Part shown: piece by piece, positions 25,435-35,376 of the stretch | Numbering within the stretch: position 1 is the first letter of the stretch | How the letters are laid out: every line of letters begins with the position of its first letter | Assembly (NCBI GenBank): GCA_964408735.1 | Contig: CAYPAX010000017.1 | Span: 1 to 58,606 of the forward strand | Reading direction: 5' to 3' | Length of the DNA: 58,606 bases | Origin: UBA7887 sp964408735 | GTDB taxonomy: Bacteria; Pseudomonadota; Alphaproteobacteria; UBA7887 | Translations under genes and position numbers: made by a program | Notes under the pieces: model-generated | Told to the model about the DNA's origin: nothing | Database searches by the model: none | What the model saw: the letters and a program-made list of their open reading frames with translations, nothing else

Positions 25435-26208
25435 ATGAAAACAAGACCGCTTGGACAAACCGGCATTGAAGTTTCCCCCCTTGGCCTGGGAACGGTGAAA
25501 TTCGGCCGCAATCAGGGAGTGAAATACCCCAAAGGCTTCGAAGTTCCCGGAGAGGCGCAGCTGGCTGACCTTCTGGCGCTGGCGAAAGATCTCGGAATCA
25601 ATCTCCTCGATACGGCTCCGGCATACGGCACGTCCGAAGAACGGCTGGGGCGACTCCTCAAGGGCCAGCGCAAAGACTGGATCATTGCCGGTAAGGCGGG
25701 AGAAGAATTTCGAAATGGCGAGTCCACTTACGATTTCTCAGTTGACCATATCGAAAGAAGTCTCGCACGCTCGTTGGAGAGATTGCAGACGGATTATCTG
25801 GACATTCTGTTGATCCATTCGAACGGTGCGGATACGCGCATCCTGTCAAATGAAGCGCTGATAGATAAGCTCCATGGGTTCAAACGGCGTGGCCTGGCCC
25901 GCGCGGTCGGTGCTTCTACCAAAACGGTGGATGGCGGAATCATGACACTGGAACTGCTGGATGTGGTCATGACGAGTTACAGCCCTGAGCATATAGATGA
26001 ACGATTGGTGCCGGATTATGCCGCCAAGACGGGCAAGGGATGCCTGATCAAAAAAGCTCTCTCCAGCGGTCATAACGCCAATGTCGAAGAAGCGTTTCGC
26101 TTTTGCTTCGCCCATCAAGGCGTTTCGGCCGCCATTGTCGGAACGATTGATCCGGCGCACCTTAGGCAAAATGTAGATGCCTTGAAGAACGCAACGAGAC
26201 GGCAATAG
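25435..26208 (+). CDS. Aldo/keto reductase
   Basis: A 257-residue TIM-barrel NAD(P)H-dependent reductase. The catalytic tetrad is visible as D and Y in LLDTAPAYGTSEERLG, K in WIIAGKAGE and H in DILLIHSNG. I chose the ATG at 25435 because the family begins MKTRPLGQTGIEVSPLGLG; the frame is open to 25366, but that extension is low-complexity. The barrel is shorter than most members. Codon use matches the preceding FAD enzyme rather than the rest of the window, so both probably arrived together. The substrate is unknown. Confidence 0.88.
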   Translation: MKTRPLGQTGIEVSPLGLGTVKFGRNQGVKYPKGFEVPGEAQLADLLALAKDLGINLLDTAPAYGTSEERLGRLLKGQRKDWIIAGKAGEEFRNGESTYDFSVDHIERSLARSLERLQTDYLDILLIHSNGADTRILSNEALIDKLHGFKRRGLARAVGASTKTVDGGIMTLELLDVVMTSYSPEHIDERLVPDYAAKTGKGCLIKKALSSGHNANVEEAFRFCFAHQGVSAAIVGTIDPAHLRQNVDALKNATRRQ

Positions 26209-26385
26209 GTCTGCCAATATCGAGACCGCAGCGGAGATAAGGCAAATGCACCGCGCGTCAATGTATCCCTTCGTGCCGCCGTTGCGGACATGCTCGCCGC
26301 ATCGAGGGAGTGAGCGGAATTGCCGACTTGGCGGTCTTGACAGCCGACGAATTTGCGGCTCTCGGCACTGGAATCAGGGGTATCC

Positions 26386-27508
<1,123 letters not shown>

Positions 27509-27549
27509 GACGGCTTTCCCTCACTCGTTTTCGCGGCCGGAAGATAGCG

Positions 27550-30006
27550 TCAGTAGAGACCGCTGTCGAACTCCTCGTCGGCCGACCCGCCGCCGGCCGG
27601 CCCGCCGCCGGCTCCCACGGCAGCGACGGCCGTGGTCGGCTCGCTGCCCGGGCGGAAGGCCTCGACCAGCACGCGCTCGCTGGCCGGGTTCGGCAATAGG
27701 CCCGAATCCGCGTCGATACGAACCATGCGCACGCCGCTGGGAATGCGGAACGGCACCGGCGGCTTGCCCTCCAGGGCCTCGGCCAGGAAGGCCTTGAAGA
27801 TGGGAGCCGCGACGTTCGACCCCGTCTGGCGAGAGCCAAGGGTGCGGGGCGTGTCGAAGCCGACATAGGCGCCCACCGCGAGGTCGGGAGAGAAGCCCAC
27901 GAACCAGGTATCGAAGCTGTCGTTCGTGGTCCCGGTCTTGCCCGCCAGCGGACGACCCAGGCTGGCAATGCGGCGGCCGGTGCCACGGTCCACCACGCCC
28001 TTGAGGATCCAGGTGATCTGAAAAGCGGATGCGGCATCGGTGACAGCCTCGCGCAAATCGGGTAGCGCCGGCGGCCGAGCCTCCGAAAGCACCTCGGCGC
28101 AGCCGTCACAGGCGCGCTCGTCTCGGCGGAAGACCGTGCGCCCGTGACGATCCTGGATCCGCTCGATCAGCGCCGGGCTGACGCGTCTGCCGCCATTGAC
28201 CAACATGGCGTAGGCCGCGGTAAGCTCCATCAGCGTGGTCTCGCCGGCCCCCAACGCCATCGACAGCACCGGCGGAAAATCTCCGATGCCGAAGCGGTCG
28301 CCGATCTCCACGACCTTGTCCATGCCGACCCGATTGGCCAGGCGCACGGTCATCAGGTTGCGCGATTTCTCGACCCCGAGCCGCAGCGTTGAGGGGCCAT
28401 AGAACTCGTTCGAATAGTTCTTCGGCTTCCACTTAGGCAGGCCCGGCCCCTGATCGATGACGATCGGCGCGTCGAGAATGATATCGGCAGGCGTAAAGCC
28501 GTTTTCCAAGGCCGTGAGATAGACAAAGGGTTTGAACGCCGAGCCTGGCTGGCGACGGGCCTGGGTGGCACGGTTGAACTGACTGTCGGCGAAACTCCAG
28601 CCGCCGGCCATGGCCAACACGCGCCCGGAATGGGGATCGATGGCAACGATGGCGCCACCGACGTCGGGGACTTGCCGCAAGGCGTAGGCCGCCGGCTCGG
28701 GCTCGACTTCCGCCCCCTCATCAGCAGATGCTTCGGTCTCCTCTGGCTCTTCGACCGGTAGCGCCTCGACCGCCACCACATCGCCAACGGCGACAATGTC
28801 CTCCGGTCGGCTCGGCTCGGGACCGACACGCTGCTCCTCTTTCCAGGGGCGCGCCCACGCCATCTCGGCGAATGCGATAACACCCTCCGTGCCGTCGTCG
28901 AGGCCGATAAGGGCCTCGGCAGGCGCCAGCTCCCGCACCACCGCCAATCGCCACGTCTGAAGACCGGCTGGCTGCGGCACATCCGCCAGGGCGTCGGCCC
29001 AAGCGACATCATCCGCGAGCTCCACTTGGGCGACGGGACCGCGCCAGCCGTGCCGCCGGTCATACTCGATCAAGCCCTGGCGCAAGGCGCGTTGGGCGAT
29101 GTCCTGCAAGCGCGGGTCCATGGTCGAGCGCACCGAGAAACCGCCCTCGTAGAGCACGTCCTCGCCGTAACGCTCGACCAGGGCACGGCGCACTTCCTCG
29201 GCGAAATAGGGCGCATAGACGCTGCGCGCCGGGTCGCGGGGAAAGACCTCCACCGGCCCCGCCCTCGCTTGCGCCACTTGCTCCGCGCTGATGTAGCCGT
29301 CCTCGAGCATGCGCCCGAGCACGTAGTCGCGGCGGATGCGCGCTGCCTCGGGCTTGCGGATGGGGTGGTAATTGTTGGGCGCCTTGGGAAGCGCGGCAAG
29401 ATAGGCCATCTCGGCCAGACTGAGCTCGTCCAGCGATTTGTCGAAATAAGCGATTGCCGCGGCGGCGACACCATAGGCACGGCGACCGAGGAAGATCTCG
29501 TTCAGATAGAGCTCGAGAATGCGCTCCTTGCTGAGCACGCGCTCTATGCGCAGCGCCAGCAGCGCCTCACGTGCCTTGCGCTGGATCGACACCTCGTTGG
29601 TCAGCAGGAAATTCTTCGCCACCTGCTGGGTTATGGTCGAGGCTCCGATCAGGCGCTTGTTCTCGGCCACGTTGCGCAGGTTTTGCACCACGGCGCGGGC
29701 AATGCCCACCACATCGACGCCAGGGTGCTTATGAAAATTCTTGTCTTCCGCCGCGATAAAGGCCTGGACCAGCATTTCCGGCATGGAGTCGACCGGCACG
29801 AAGACGCGCTTTTCGGTGGCAAACTCGGCCAGCAGGCGGCCGTCGCCCGCATGCACCCGCGTCAGGGTCGGCGGATAATAGTCGGCAAGCTGCGCGTGCG
29901 GCGGCAAATCCTTGCTGTAGTGGTAGACGGCATAGCCGACAGTGCCGGCACCGAGGACGACGCCGAGCAATCCGAGCCGAAACAACATTCCGATAGTGCG
30001 CAGCAT
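27550..30006 (-). CDS. mrcA: Penicillin-binding protein 1A
   Basis: An 818-residue class A PBP that polymerises and cross-links peptidoglycan. One membrane anchor lies near residues 9-28 (LGLLGVVLGAGTVGYAVYHY). The transglycosylase has AAEDKNFHKHPGVDVVGIAR with the catalytic glutamate, and STITQQVAKNFLL. The transpeptidase has the SxxK nucleophile in RRQPGSAFKPF, an SRN motif in EKSRNLMTVR and the KTG motif in AGKTGTTNDSFDTW. A glutamate-rich stretch near the middle (EEPEETEASADEGAEVE) lies in the linker or OB-like region. The C-terminus is a glycine-rich tail. It is between amiC and prfB on one strand. Confidence 0.96.
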   Translation of the reverse strand: MLRTIGMLFRLGLLGVVLGAGTVGYAVYHYSKDLPPHAQLADYYPPTLTRVHAGDGRLLAEFATEKRVFVPVDSMPEMLVQAFIAAEDKNFHKHPGVDVVGIARAVVQNLRNVAENKRLIGASTITQQVAKNFLLTNEVSIQRKAREALLALRIERVLSKERILELYLNEIFLGRRAYGVAAAAIAYFDKSLDELSLAEMAYLAALPKAPNNYHPIRKPEAARIRRDYVLGRMLEDGYISAEQVAQARAGPVEVFPRDPARSVYAPYFAEEVRRALVERYGEDVLYEGGFSVRSTMDPRLQDIAQRALRQGLIEYDRRHGWRGPVAQVELADDVAWADALADVPQPAGLQTWRLAVVRELAPAEALIGLDDGTEGVIAFAEMAWARPWKEEQRVGPEPSRPEDIVAVGDVVAVEALPVEEPEETEASADEGAEVEPEPAAYALRQVPDVGGAIVAIDPHSGRVLAMAGGWSFADSQFNRATQARRQPGSAFKPFVYLTALENGFTPADIILDAPIVIDQGPGLPKWKPKNYSNEFYGPSTLRLGVEKSRNLMTVRLANRVGMDKVVEIGDRFGIGDFPPVLSMALGAGETTLMELTAAYAMLVNGGRRVSPALIERIQDRHGRTVFRRDERACDGCAEVLSEARPPALPDLREAVTDAASAFQITWILKGVVDRGTGRRIASLGRPLAGKTGTTNDSFDTWFVGFSPDLAVGAYVGFDTPRTLGSRQTGSNVAAPIFKAFLAEALEGKPPVPFRIPSGVRMVRIDADSGLLPNPASERVLVEAFRPGSEPTTAVAAVGAGGGPAGGGSADEEFDSGLY

Positions 30007-30073
30007 CGGGCGCCTCCAACCGCTGCAAGATAGGACGGGATTATGGCCTTACCAAGGCCGCGGCGGGAAGACC

Positions 30074-31288
30074 TTACTGTCTGGCCGCGGTGCGGGTCGC
30101 GAAATGACGGTCGACGGCACCGGCGATCGCCTCTATCAGCGGCAGGCGGGCTGTGGCGTCGGCCAGCATGGCCTCGTCCTCGGTATTCGACAGGAAGCCG
30201 AGTTCGATCAGCACCGAAGGCACGTCCGGCGCCTTGAGCACCGCGAAACCCGCCTGGCGATGGGGCCGCCCAAGCGAGGGCAGGCCGGCGCGGCGCAGCG
30301 CCTCGACCATGCGGTCCGCCACCTCGACTGAGCGGTTATTGGTCTCGCGCTGGCTGAGGTCGAGCAGGATGGTGTTGACCTCCGGCGAATATTCCGCGAG
30401 GTCGAGCCCGGCTATGATGTCGGCCGTGTTCTCCTTGATCGCCAGGGCGGCGGCCTCGGAATCGGATGCAGTCTTGGACAAGGTGTAGACATGGCTGCCG
30501 CGCACCGACGAATTCGCCATCGAATCCGCGTGCAGCGACAGGAACAGGTCGGCGCTGGCAAGACGGGCCACGGCAAAGCGCCGGCGCAGGCGCAGGAAGA
30601 TATCCCTGTCCCGAGTCAGCAATACGGTATATCGGGCGCCCGCCCGCAAACGCTCCGCCAATTGGCGCGCGGTGGCAAGGGTAATGGCCTTCTCGTATAT
30701 GCCGCTGGCGCCGATGGCGCCCGGGTCGACCCCGCCATGACCCGCATCGATGACGATGACCGGCTTGCCTGCGGGCCGCTCGGGCACCGCCGCAACCGGG
30801 GGCACGGCGACAACCGGTTGCGGTGTCGGGGCCGGCAAGGGACGAACGTTCTGCGCGAAGCTTGCCGTATCCGTGGCTTCGAGATCGAGCACGAAGCGGT
30901 AGGGCTTGCCGTCGGCAGGCGGCAGCACGAAGGCTGCCTTAACCCGCGCCGGCCCTGCGAGATCCAACACCACCCGCGAGGTGCCCGGCTCGAACAGACC
31001 GAAACGCATGGCCTGGACTAGGCCGACCGGCCCGTTCGCCATGGAATCGCGCGTCAAGGCGAAACTGAGCTCGGGAAAATCGATCACCAGGCGTCGTGGC
31101 CGACTGAGGGCAAAATACGAGTATTCGACCTCGGCCGAAATCTCCAGCACCAGACGCGTGTGGCTGGGGTGCTCCCAGGCCCGCACTTGCGTTACGTCGG
31201 GGACTGCTGCGGCCGTACCCGCGCCAAGTCCGGCACAGGCCAAGGCCAGCGCCATCATGCGCATGCGTCGTGGTAGCATCTCTAGCAT
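30074..31288 (-). CDS. amiC: N-acetylmuramoyl-L-alanine amidase, AMIN plus Amidase_3
   Basis: A 404-residue periplasmic amidase that cleaves the stem peptide from septal peptidoglycan. After a signal peptide (ending near AGTAAA) an AMIN domain runs from about residue 35 to 140. A proline-rich linker and an Amidase_3 zinc domain follow, with IVIDAGHGGVDPGAIG, the partner glutamate in GIYEKAITL, LFLSLHADSM and the late glutamate in VLIELGFLSN. The translation start may be ATG 31288 or one of the next internal ATGs, since the signal peptide core begins at MRMMALALACAG. It probably forms a unit with mrcA and prfB. Confidence 0.94.
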   Translation of the reverse strand: MLEMLPRRMRMMALALACAGLGAGTAAAVPDVTQVRAWEHPSHTRLVLEISAEVEYSYFALSRPRRLVIDFPELSFALTRDSMANGPVGLVQAMRFGLFEPGTSRVVLDLAGPARVKAAFVLPPADGKPYRFVLDLEATDTASFAQNVRPLPAPTPQPVVAVPPVAAVPERPAGKPVIVIDAGHGGVDPGAIGASGIYEKAITLATARQLAERLRAGARYTVLLTRDRDIFLRLRRRFAVARLASADLFLSLHADSMANSSVRGSHVYTLSKTASDSEAAALAIKENTADIIAGLDLAEYSPEVNTILLDLSQRETNNRSVEVADRMVEALRRAGLPSLGRPHRQAGFAVLKAPDVPSVLIELGFLSNTEDEAMLADATARLPLIEAIAGAVDRHFATRTAARQ

Positions 31289-31333
31289 CGTCCGATAGGC
31301 ACCATATCCACTGCCACCATATCACATATAGCA

Positions 31334-31832
31334 CGTTTGTCGTGGATTTCCGCTACTTTAGACAGGGTGAGTTAAAGTTGAACATAAGCCAAACGCGATT
31401 GTCGCCATTCTTCCATTGTTCGACCCGGGTGGTATGGCCTATGATCGCTTTTGCGCCGGTGCCGCGTATTCGCCGCCGGGCGTCGGGGTTGACCATCGCG
31501 TGCCGCCACTTGATTGGCAGCACGGCTCTTCGGGTCAGCCCCGCTCACGTATCGACCGAGAGGCGCGACCGTGCCCACCGCGGGCTGGCGGGCGCGTACT
31601 TGGTCTAGGAGTTTTGGAGTGGTGTCAGATTATCCCGACGGGACTGCCGTGAGCTGTCCTGACGGTAAGCAAGCCGTGGCCGGACAGCCCGGCGCGGCGT
31701 CGCTGTGCGACGCCGCGCGGGCCCTTTGCGGCCAGCGCCCTGCGCGACACCCGAACACTACCAGCGCGCGTTCGCAGCGCCCCTGCCGGCCCACCGGCCG
31801 AGGCCCCCGCGCGCCACGAGGAATCAGTCTTT
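31334..31832 (+). promoter_or_regulatory. Long rne leader / divergent amiC-rne control region
   Basis: About half a kilobase separates amiC and rne. The left part (to about 31440) is relatively AT-rich and should hold both divergent promoters, though no pair of hexamers stands out. The right part is GC-rich and can fold strongly. CTGTCC (31654-31659) pairs with GGACAG (31682-31687) around an inner ACGG/CCGT, and the 12-bp hairpin at 31692-31718 follows. Long structured rne leaders are cut by RNase E for feedback control in enterobacteria; the same role here is inference. Confidence 0.55.
31692..31718 (+). repeat. Perfect 12-bp inverted repeat in the rne leader
   Basis: GCGCGGCGTCGC and its exact complement GCGACGCCGCGC flank the three-base loop TGT. 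The run GGGCCCTTTG follows, with too few T residues for a good terminator. It lies 114 bases before the rne start codon and would be an exceptionally stable RNA hairpin. Confidence 0.8.
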
Positions 31833-34211
31833 ATGACCAAACGCATGCTCATAGACGCGACCCACCGGGAAGAGACCCGGGTGGTCGTGGTGGATGGCAC
31901 CAAGCTTGACGAATTCGATTTCGAAACGACCACCAAACACCAGCTGAAAGGCAACATCTATCTCGCGAAAGTCACCCGGGTCGAACCGTCGCTGCAAGCG
32001 GCGTTCGTCGATTATGGCGGCAATCGCCACGGCTTTCTCGCCTTCAGCGAAATCCATCCCGACTACTATCAGATCCCGGTTTCCGACCGCGAGGCGCTGA
32101 TCAAGCAACAGCGCCAACAGGATGCCGATGCCGAAACGACCGGCAATAGCGACAGTGAAGCCGGCGAGAGCGGCGACGATGTCGAGACCGTCAGCGGCGT
32201 CGAGGAAGACGAGATCCAGATCCGTCCCTCGACGTTGCAACGCTACCGCATTCAGGAAGTCATCAAGCGCCGCCAGATCCTGCTGGTGCAGGTGACCAAG
32301 GAGGAGCGCGGCAACAAGGGCGCGGCGCTGACCAGCTATATTTCGCTGGCCGGTCGCTATTGCGTGCTCATGCCCAACACCACACGCGGCGGCGGCATCA
32401 GCCGCAAGATCCAGTCCGGCGAGGCGCGCAAGCGGCTGCGCTCGGTGGTGGCCTCACTCGAGCTGCCCGAAGGCATGGCGGTGATCCTGCGCACCGCGGG
32501 CCAGGAGCGCACCAAGGCCGAGATCCGCCGCGACTATGACTACCTGCTCAAGCTTTGGGACCACATTCGCTCGACGACGCTGGAATCCACGGCGCCGGCG
32601 ATCATCCACGAGGAAGCGAACCTGATACGGCGCTCGATCCGCGACCTTTACGGCGCCAAGATCGAGGAGGTGCTGGTCGAGGGCGACGAAGGCTACCGCA
32701 TTGCCAAAGACTTCATGCGCACGCTGATGCCGAGCCACGCCAAACGCGTCCAGCCCTATCGTGAGAATCTGCCGCTGTTCACGCGCTACCAGATCGACAG
32801 TCAGCTCGACACCATGCACTCGACCACGGTGCAGTTGCGGTCCGGCGGCTACATCGTCATCGACGCTACCGAGGCCCTGGTCGCCATCGACGTCAATTCG
32901 GGCCGCGCCACGCGCGAGCGCAATATCGAGGAGACGGCGACGGTCACCAATCTCGAAGCGGCGGCCGAGATTGCCCGCCAGCTGCGCCTGCGCGACCTGG
33001 CCGGCCTCATCGTCATCGATTTCATCGATATGGACGAGAACCGTAACATCCGTTCCGTCGAGAAACGCCTGAAGGAGGCGGTGCAGTCGGACCGCGCACG
33101 CATCCGCATGGGCCGCATCTCGAGCTTCGGCCTGCTCGAGCTGTCGCGCCAGCGCCTGCGCCCCAGCCTGCAGGAAGTGAGCTCGACCGTATGCGCCCAT
33201 TGCGGCGGCAGCGGCCACGTGCGCTCGGTGGAATCCGCAGCCCTGCACGCCCTGCGCGTGATCGAGGAGGAAGGCGTGCGCGGGCGCTCCGACGCGATTT
33301 CCGCGACCATGCCGTCAACGGTCGCGCTCTACCTGGTCAACAACAAGCGCAGCACTTTGGCCCAGATCGAAGAGCGCTACGGCATGACGGTCAGCATCGA
33401 GACCGACGACAGCCCGGCACCGCCCGATTGCGTCGTGCAGACCCTGGAAGCCAAGGCGGAGGCCAAGCCTCTGGTCGAGCCGCTGCCGGAAGTGAAAGAC
33501 GAGCGGCCTGCCGAAGGCTCCAAGCGGCGGCGCGGTCGCAGACGCCGCAGCGAAGAAGGCGAAAGCAAAAAGGAAGCCAGCGCCGAGACATCATCTGAGG
33601 TGACGGAGGCGACGCCTGAGGCCGGCGGCGAAGAGGCCGAGGAAGGCACCCGCCGCCGCCGTCGCGGCCGCCGTGGCGGCAGGCGCCGGGGTCGCGGACG
33701 CAGCAGCGAGGCCGCCGCGACCGAAGCCACCGAGACCGTGGACACGCCCGAGGTCGCCGAGACCGCCGAGGCTGCTCCGGCAGAGGTTGCGGCGGCAGAG
33801 CCCCTTACGCCCGTTGCCGAGAGCGAGGCGGAGGCCGGCGAGGCGGAGATCGTTAAGCCCAAGCGGCGGCGGCGCAGCCGCAAGAAGCCAGCTGAGACTG
33901 CGGAAGTCTCGACGGAGGCTGAGGCCCCGGCCGAAACCAAGGCCGAGCCCGAAACGAAGGCCGAGCCCGAAGCCGAAGAGCCCGCCAAGCCCAAGCCACG
34001 GCGGCGGCGGCGCAAGGCCGCCAAGCCCGAGACGGACGGCGAGACGACGGCAAAGCCGGCGCCCGAGCCTGCCGCGTCGAATGGCGACGACACGCCCGCG
34101 CCCGGCCCGGCCGGTGCTGCCACGGACGAGCCCGCGGCGGATCAGTCGCTTGCCGAGCCCGAGCCCGGCGAGCCCCGCCGCGGCTGGTGGCAACGCATTA
34201 CCGGATCATAA
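31833..34211 (+). CDS. rne: Ribonuclease E
   Basis: A 792-residue endoribonuclease that initiates mRNA decay and rRNA/tRNA processing. The catalytic half includes the S1 domain (GNIYLAKVTRVEPSLQAAFVDYG), split by an acidic insertion of about 50 residues (QQQRQQDADAETTG onward) as in other alphaproteobacteria. The DNase I-like catalytic region has VAIDVNSGRATR and LIVIDFIDMDEN, and the Zn-link reads CAHCGGSG. The C-terminal 230 residues are disordered, alternating arginine blocks (RRRRGRRGGRRRGRGR) with Glu/Ala/Pro stretches. They are the likely RNA- and partner-binding degradosome scaffold. Zn-link and insertion favour RNase E over RNase G. Confidence 0.95.
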   Translation: MTKRMLIDATHREETRVVVVDGTKLDEFDFETTTKHQLKGNIYLAKVTRVEPSLQAAFVDYGGNRHGFLAFSEIHPDYYQIPVSDREALIKQQRQQDADAETTGNSDSEAGESGDDVETVSGVEEDEIQIRPSTLQRYRIQEVIKRRQILLVQVTKEERGNKGAALTSYISLAGRYCVLMPNTTRGGGISRKIQSGEARKRLRSVVASLELPEGMAVILRTAGQERTKAEIRRDYDYLLKLWDHIRSTTLESTAPAIIHEEANLIRRSIRDLYGAKIEEVLVEGDEGYRIAKDFMRTLMPSHAKRVQPYRENLPLFTRYQIDSQLDTMHSTTVQLRSGGYIVIDATEALVAIDVNSGRATRERNIEETATVTNLEAAAEIARQLRLRDLAGLIVIDFIDMDENRNIRSVEKRLKEAVQSDRARIRMGRISSFGLLELSRQRLRPSLQEVSSTVCAHCGGSGHVRSVESAALHALRVIEEEGVRGRSDAISATMPSTVALYLVNNKRSTLAQIEERYGMTVSIETDDSPAPPDCVVQTLEAKAEAKPLVEPLPEVKDERPAEGSKRRRGRRRRSEEGESKKEASAETSSEVTEATPEAGGEEAEEGTRRRRRGRRGGRRRGRGRSSEAAATEATETVDTPEVAETAEAAPAEVAAAEPLTPVAESEAEAGEAEIVKPKRRRRSRKKPAETAEVSTEAEAPAETKAEPETKAEPEAEEPAKPKPRRRRRKAAKPETDGETTAKPAPEPAASNGDDTPAPGPAGAATDEPAADQSLAEPEPGEPRRGWWQRITGS

Positions 34212-34212
34212 T

Positions 34213-35376
34213 TTAGCGCCGCCAGGCGACGAGGCGTTCCGCCGCCTCGGCGATATCGGCGGTGGCGCCAGCGAAGGAGAACCGCAGCCAGTCGCTGCCG
34301 CGCCGGGGATCGAAATCGATCCCGGGCGTCGCCGCGACGGCGATCTCTTCCAGCATGCGCGCGGAGAAGGCCTGGGAATCCTCGCCGAAGCCCGAAACAT
34401 CGGCGTAGATGTAGAAGGCACCATCCGCCGGCGCCAGGCGATCGAAGCCGGCTTGCGGAAGGCGCTCGAACAGCAGAGCACGGTTGGCCGCATAGTCGGC
34501 CACATAGCCGTCGAGTGCCTGCTGGCAATCGAACGCCGCCAGCGCCGCATATTGCGGCAGGGCGGCGGGCGAGACGAAAAGGTTCTGCGCCAGCCTGTCG
34601 ACCGCCCCGAGCAGATCCTCGGGCAACACCGTCCAACCGAGCCGCCAGCCGGTCATGGCGAAATACTTCGAGAAACTGTTGACCACCACGGCATGTTTGG
34701 CGCAAGCGGTGGCACTTGCCGCCTCGCGGCCATAGGTGATGCCGTGATAGATCTCGTCCGAGATAAGGCGCACGCCATTGCCCTCGCACCAGGCGGCGAG
34801 CGCCGCGAGCTCGTCCGGCGCCAACATGGTGCCGGTGGGGTTCGATGGGCTCGCTACCACCAGTCCGTCGAGGGGACCGGCGGCTTCAAGCAGCTCGATG
34901 GTCGGCTGAAAGCGGTGTTCCACATCGCTCGCCAAGGGCACCACCTCGATGCCAAGGGCGGCGAGGATATTGCGATAGGCGGGATAACACGGCTCGGCCA
35001 AGGCGACCCGCTGGCCGGCATCGAAGGCAGCCAGAAAGACCAGGATGAACGCACCGGACGCGCCCACCGTGGTCACCACCTGTTCCGGCGCGACCTCTAC
35101 CCCATAGCGGCTGGCGTAATAGTCGGCTATGCGTGCCCTGAGCGCGGTCAAGCCCAGGGCCTCGGTATAGCCTATACGCTCTTCGTCGAGGGCGCGCCGC
35201 GCCGCCGCCAGCACCAGCTCAGGTGCGCCGCGGCTGGGTTCACCGACCTCCAGATGCAGCACATGGGCGCCCTCTGCCTCGCGACGGTTGGCGGCACGCA
35301 TGACCTCCATGGCGTAGAAAGGCGCAATATCGGCACGCTGCGCCGCTCGCGGCCACATCTCGGCCGGCTGGCTCAT
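34213..35376 (-). CDS. Class I/II PLP aminotransferase
   Basis: A 387-residue fold-type I aminotransferase. It has LEVGEPSRGAP near the N-terminus, the substrate loop ASPSNPTGTM and SDEIYHGITYG. The PLP lysine is in NSFSKYFAMTGWRLGW, and the late arginine in DWLRFSFAG. The overall pattern is closest to aspartate/alanine-type enzymes, but the amino acid substrate cannot be fixed by eye. The ATG overlaps the stop of the upstream gamma-glutamyltransferase-like gene (ATGA), so the two are coupled. The tail meets rne end to end. Confidence 0.9.
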   Translation of the reverse strand: MSQPAEMWPRAAQRADIAPFYAMEVMRAANRREAEGAHVLHLEVGEPSRGAPELVLAAARRALDEERIGYTEALGLTALRARIADYYASRYGVEVAPEQVVTTVGASGAFILVFLAAFDAGQRVALAEPCYPAYRNILAALGIEVVPLASDVEHRFQPTIELLEAAGPLDGLVVASPSNPTGTMLAPDELAALAAWCEGNGVRLISDEIYHGITYGREAASATACAKHAVVVNSFSKYFAMTGWRLGWTVLPEDLLGAVDRLAQNLFVSPAALPQYAALAAFDCQQALDGYVADYAANRALLFERLPQAGFDRLAPADGAFYIYADVSGFGEDSQAFSARMLEEIAVAATPGIDFDPRRGSDWLRFSFAGATADIAEAAERLVAWRR

